A DNA stretch of 64,000 nucleotides, taken from Hexactinellida sp. DTS-2022 (taxonomy: Eukaryota > Porifera > Hexactinellida). Position 1 is the stretch's first letter, and the number at the start of each line of letters is the position of its first letter. A model generated the notes under the pieces. The model was not told the origin of the DNA. It worked only from the letters and a program-made list of their open reading frames with translations, and made no database searches. The position numbers and the translations under genes were made by a program. Of the stretch, positions 59,158-64,000 are shown piece by piece. The stretch covers positions 2,359,042 through 2,423,041 of the forward strand of contig JAPNXP010000010.1 of NCBI GenBank assembly GCA_028753945.1. Direction: 5' to 3'.

Positions 59158-62100
59158 TTTATATACCTGAAATTATGTTTAATTGATAAAATTAACTAAA
59201 AACAAATTGTATGTAGTCTGGAGAATTTGCGAATTAAAATAGGTCATATCTCCACAGAAATATAGCTTGAGAATAATTAGAATCTATAAATTTAATATCA
59301 TACTAAGGAAGAAGCACAGAATTCAGCAGTTAACAATCATATTTGAATTTAACTTTATTGGGAGTTAATTCAAGAATAAGGCAAATGAAATTTCACTAAA
59401 GGAAAATATATAGATTTTCTTTGGGTATAAGCAACAAAAAACGTATATCCCTTTTCTCAGAGCAAATATACTGCAAATGAAAAGAAATGAAAATAAATCC
59501 AAATTTCGACAGACACTGACGGCGCTACCCCGTCAGACGTGTTGTAGCGCCTTATTTTGTTAAACCTTATCAAAAGATGAAGACATAAATTAAATATACG
59601 CAAATAACACATTAAAGATAAATGAATAATTCCAATTCAATTTAATGTCAAATAACGTACCGAAAAGTGATTGTTGATGCTGGGTCCTGGTTACACAATT
59701 TTCAATTTTTCATAATCATGGTTCAAATTCGGATCATCATCCTGCAGAACATACTAAGTTCCGGTATAAACCGGGTACAACAATGTCGGTGAATTTAATG
59801 AAAGAAATTTTAAGTGAACTTACACAAAAAAGTATCTTATTTCCACCTAAATGCCCATTGTGAATTACTTATCTACCGTAAATCAATTTGGGGGAGTGTT
59901 ATTTTATGTTTCTTCTGCTATTTTTTTAATAATTCTTATTCGTTTTTTTTTTCAAATTAAAGTGCCTTTACCCCACCGCTAGCTTTGGGTTAAGAATTTG
60001 TTGACGATTTTTCGAATCATAGATATAGATTTATAGTAAACCATCAAACCGAATTCAACATTATAGCTAATTTCTTCTGAAATTTTTTGGTGCGTGTCAC
60101 CTTGAGCTTTTCATCTTATTCTGGTTTAAGAAAAAATGCTGGCATACAGAAAAATATAAAATTTGATGCAGTAGACCACTAAAATAGGTAAGACATCTCG
60201 ATTTTTGAATAGCATAACGATGAAGTACTGTATTTGGAAAAAAGATTATAAGTAACAAAAAACAAATAGAAAGACATGATATTAAATGTTAAATTAATTT
60301 AGCTATATGAAAAGTAAGTAGTCTTCGAATTCTATTTGTAACTTGTAATTCATAGTAAGTGTTCATCATAAAATGTTGATATTATCGCCATTCAGGAAAG
60401 ACAACTAGATAAAAGTTAGGATATCAGACGATCCTTGACAATTAAATCAAGAAGATATTGACAGCAGATAACTCAATTTTGATCCAAAAGGACTCCTGTT
60501 ATCTATGAATAAATGTCAAAATATATGAGATTAATAGTTTAGCTTATTATTGATTGAGAATGTTATTTTCCGACATTATGTAAATTTGAATGTATTATTC
60601 ATAAAAAGAATCGGGATAGTTTGATATTAAAACTTCGATAAATCCCGATCTCGATTCTCAAAAAGGATCGGATTCTGCATCGTACCGTCATAGTTCGAAT
60701 CCCCTCATAAAGTAAGTCAAGTAGAAAATTAACATAACGCTGGCTGTATTAAGTTATTAATCCAGTTTACAGTTTAGGAATATTTGATGTATGTTGTTAT
60801 AAAGGGAGATTCTTGAGGGGCCAGTTGAACCAAGGTTTCGTCATTTTCAAATGTGAAAAACTATAGTGATGAGCATTTGATAGTACCTCGGTCAATCATT
60901 TGAACTGGTTGATATCGATCACCAGATGTTTATCCTATGAAACCAAAGACAACCACACTGTGTTTTAGATGACGGTTTAGAGAGACATCATGGACGTTAT
61001 TATATTATATTTAGGTATTTATTTCGTAGAAAGATTTTAGACGCTTAACAAGGCAAGGCTCAACTTAAATTACTAGTAAATTGAAAACCTACATGCGGAA
61101 AATATTAGCTGAAGGAAATTGATGGTTCCATTTAATGGTTTTAAAAGAATACCTTCTAATTTAATGTTTATAGCAACGAGTCCCAACCTTTTTTTAACAG
61201 TGAACTCTATATCAAATATTATACATTCTGTGGAGCCCCTCCCATTACCGTAATACAAATTTTGAGATACCGCCGTCCTATGGATCTCAAAAACAGCATT
61301 CTAACTTGCTATCTCTATAATATAATTCAAGAATGCGCGAATATTTTCGAATATATTTTCACTAGATGGCAGTGGCACAAGTTCAAAAGAATATATATTA
61401 TCATTATAAATATTCGAAAGCGAGCGACAAAAAATGTATGCCATTTTAACAGATTTTCTTAATTAGTAAAATAAAAGTATTTTCCAAACATTGGGAAACT
61501 GTAATAGTTTGTCGAATTTGATTTTCAAATTGCGTTGCCATCAAATTCCCAAATGATTTATTCGTTAGTAAATAACGTAGTAATAAAACAGTTTCTCGAA
61601 CATAATTATTAATAAGAAACCAATGATATTGTTAAATTCAACAATCAGACATGGTGTTTTGAAGTAGTCAACTCCGCTTAATCGGGACACTGATCCAAGA
61701 ATATTTTTAACCAATTAAGCGGAGAACACAATTATAGGGAGTGTATCCCACAAACACTGGGGATAAAACTACACAATCAATTGACTTAAAATTTACTGCC
61801 AAAACTGCAATAAATTTTCAAATTATTAAGGAAACTTTTATATACACACGTGTACAAAAAGTATCTGAAATATATTTAGTTCCTATTGATGTTTTGACTG
61901 CAGAAATGGCTTATTGAACAGTCAATTGAACTTGCAAGCGTATTAGAATTTCAATACTTAGAAAATTACATTTTTCTGCCGCTTGTGAACCTTATATAAT
62001 ATTTTTGTTTTCACTAACTAATAATTTTCTATTTACGTATTGGTATATCATTTAATTTGTTCTATCCTTTTCTTTTGGAATTTATCCAAACCGTTGAGTT

Positions 62101-62933
62101 TTGATAATCGGAAAGTGTAAGGGAAGTTAAACAGAATAAAGATTTTATTGGACAAATTAATGTTGGAGCTTGGAGGTCAAAATTATACAATTTTCTTATT
62201 GAAGCATTAAATTTTTGTGATCTATTGATGATGCTTGTATAAGAAATTCTATCAACACAGATATAATTTTAGATTGTCTGGTCATGTGAGCACCTGCCTA
62301 AATTGACATTCTATGGTCCGGAATTCAGCATACCGACACTTTCCTCATCCAAATGAGCATCGGGCCCTATATTAAATCCTGCTATCCGACAATTTGGCAG
62401 TCCGACATATTTTCCACATCCCAACGGTTAAGGATTTGATAGTTTCTACTAAATACTTTAAAAATTCTTTTACAGCGTACCGACCATATTGTATAGTAGG
62501 TTCTTTTCTTTCCAACTCACTTCCTCCTGTTGACTGGATATGGATAATAATAATATTAATAATATACCAAACACTCATTTAAAACTGGCGCACAACATAG
62601 TAGTCGGCACCGTAAAAGATAATCAGGAGAATTTAGAGCGTATTAAAGTGTATTCTTCTAATAAACTGCATGTCAAAAGAATAGTGATGTAAATATATAT
62701 TTTGTTGTGCCCTTCATAATAGTATTAGCATATTTAAAAACTGGAAAAAAACATGACGAGAATATACATAAATTTTTCATCATAATTATATATGAATATA
62801 GTAATGTGTAGTGATAACAAATTCTCCATCCATAATAGTTAAATAAGTAAATCTTCAGTATAGGGTAAAATTAATAGGTAATAATAAAAAGGTAAAAACA
62901 TCTAATATACATAATTCATCAATTATGAATTAG
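59158..62933. other. No gene seen; a few small hairpins
   Basis: AT-rich sequence. A GGCGCTAC...GTAGCGCC hairpin lies at 59520-59551 and CTCCGCTTAATCGGGAC with an inverted CAATTAAGCGGAG at 61673-61725, a MITE remnant. Nothing coding was recognised. Confidence 0.5.
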
Positions 62934-63340
62934 TTAAAATTTAGATACAATCTCATAAATATAAAATTGGTGCAATATCGTTTGCAAAAAGTCAGGATTT
63001 TCAAAGGAATCGAGCCACTGAACAATGGACAGACTAAGATTTTCATAATTGGAGAGATCGATTTTAAGTGAAAATGTATTAAAAAGATATTCTAGAAATT
63101 TAGAAAACAATGAGTATTTAAAAAGTTGCCCATTATTTAAATTTTCAGTGTTACATTCAATTCCAGCGAAATTAGGGAACGTCTCAAAATGTTTTTCAAT
63201 TATAACAGTCGCGTTAGATTCTTCTTTAAGACTGGTTATATGCTTTTCTGCTGATATAATCTTTTTTTCCATTGTTTTAATAAATGAAATAGCATTTTTT
63301 AATATTGCAACTTTACTAATAGACTGTATAGAGGAGGAAC
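62934..63340 (-). CDS. Mondo/MLX-like bHLH-zipper transcription factor, last exon
   Basis: On the minus strand the exon begins after TTTATAG at 63341 and ends with TAA at 62934. It starts with the second helix of a bHLH domain (SISKVAILKNAISFIKTMEKK), passes into a zipper (KHITSLKEESNA), and ends with a hydrophobic domain: LFKYSLFSKFLEYLFNTF, IVQWLDSF and LQTILHQF. This last pattern parallels the cytoplasmic-localisation/dimerisation domain of Mondo (ChREBP/MondoA) and MLX, which reads WKFW.FS.LI.PLFESF, then L.WLD, then LR..VL..LR. Those proteins form heterodimers and regulate glucose-responsive genes. The basic region and helix 1 must lie in an upstream exon beyond or near the window end; I did not find them. 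The sequence is divergent, so Mondo versus MLX is open. Confidence 0.72.
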
Positions 63341-64000
63341 CTATAAACATTTGAGATAAAAATCTATAGTAAATGAAAATAAAAGTGGACAATATACAGT
63401 TTACAGTTGTTTATCCATAGTTAATTATATAGTATATAATCAAACTGAATGCATTTTAAGATTGAATATGTATGTAATGGATCTGTTACAGGTGGAATTA
63501 AAAATCGCTTAATTATAAGCACACTCTTAGAATAATGTAATTTAAATGTTGACAAGTTAAAAGAGCTAAACATTGGAATTATTAAATATAGCCATCAGCC
63601 CAAACTTAGGCAAACATGCTTTGCAGGAATAACTAACTCGTTTTGCAACTCAAAGTGAGTTCATATAGCCCCGAATTGCGTAGTGAACAAAAATAGTATG
63701 TTATATGGGTCCACTGATATTATTTTACATTTATCTGGATATACAGAATGAATCTCGAGTGAATTATACTTTATTTTTAGTGGTACAAGACGGAAATTTG
63801 ATGATCTTGGTTATTTTGGTAAATGAGAAGGTTTCAAAGTTCACTTTTATTCTGAAAATTTGTCGTGTAAACTGCTCTTTTTGTAGGAATTTATTGTGAA
63901 CCTCTCATAGGGAAAGCTGAATAACGCCGAATGGAATAAGGCCGAAATTATAAATCCGGAATAAGACCGAATAATATTCAAGAGTGGAATAAGGCCGAAT
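63341..64000. other. No exon found; GGAATAAGGCCGAA repeats at the end
   Basis: From 63919 four degenerate units GAATAA(G/C)(G/A)CCGAA follow one another to the window end, probably the edge of a MITE or satellite cut by the boundary. Confidence 0.6.

Noticed and set aside
60660..60715. GTTCGAATCCC, a tRNA T-loop-like sequence
   Set aside because: No A-box, anticodon arm or pairing acceptor stem at the right distance; single motif by chance or an old tRNA-derived repeat.

Overview
The window is AT-rich (roughly two thirds A+T by eye) eukaryotic nuclear DNA. Coding sequence is broken by GT-AG introns, and almost every other recognisable feature is a transposable element. The host exons (a WD-repeat protein and a bHLH-zipper protein with a Mondo/MLX-type C-terminal domain) point to an invertebrate animal. 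I cannot name the phylum. No prokaryotic genes, CRISPR arrays, rRNA or convincing tRNA genes were seen.

Layout. (1) About 1-7.4 kb: a multi-exon gene for a Gypsy-like integrase (zinc finger, D,D-35-E core, GPF motif) whose reading frame runs, exon by exon, into an OTU cysteine protease domain. This is the architecture of Ginger1 DNA transposons; the left end lies outside the window. Two single-base frameshifts are visible. (2) 8.5-18.1 kb: a TA-flanked MITE, a Helitron copy, a decayed orphan transposase ORF, a hAT MITE with a perfect 8-bp duplication, and two THAP/P-element-like transposase pseudogenes lying tail to tail with different parts missing. (3) 19.8-21.2 kb: two exons of a WD-repeat gene, with a Helitron starting 36 bp after the putative splice donor. 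(4) 22.7-27.0 kb: a three-level nest. A TA-flanked MITE sits in a 3.3-kb hAT-like transposon (8-bp duplication GTATATTA), which sits in one arm of an inverted pair of palindromic repeats. (5) 29-45 kb: LINE fragments, two more Helitrons, a second ZMYM/TTF-type hAT pseudogene, and gene-poor stretches. (6) 45.8-54 kb: stacked hAT-type elements, a self-nested 5-bp-duplication element and several MITEs. (7) 56.5-58.1 kb: a long exon that may be the 3' end of the WD-repeat gene, since the splice phase agrees. (8) 62.9-63.3 kb, minus strand: the last exon of a Mondo/MLX-like transcription factor.

Two observations stand out. First, the intron-split integrase-OTU gene keeps its D-35-E spacing exactly across a 2.2-kb intron. 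Second, a family of about 1.1-kb non-autonomous elements ends in CACAGTG, the heptamer of V(D)J recombination signals and a Transib-like terminus, and is flanked by perfect 5-bp duplications in both intact copies. The three host exon groups appear unrelated in function. The transposons are linked mainly by nesting.
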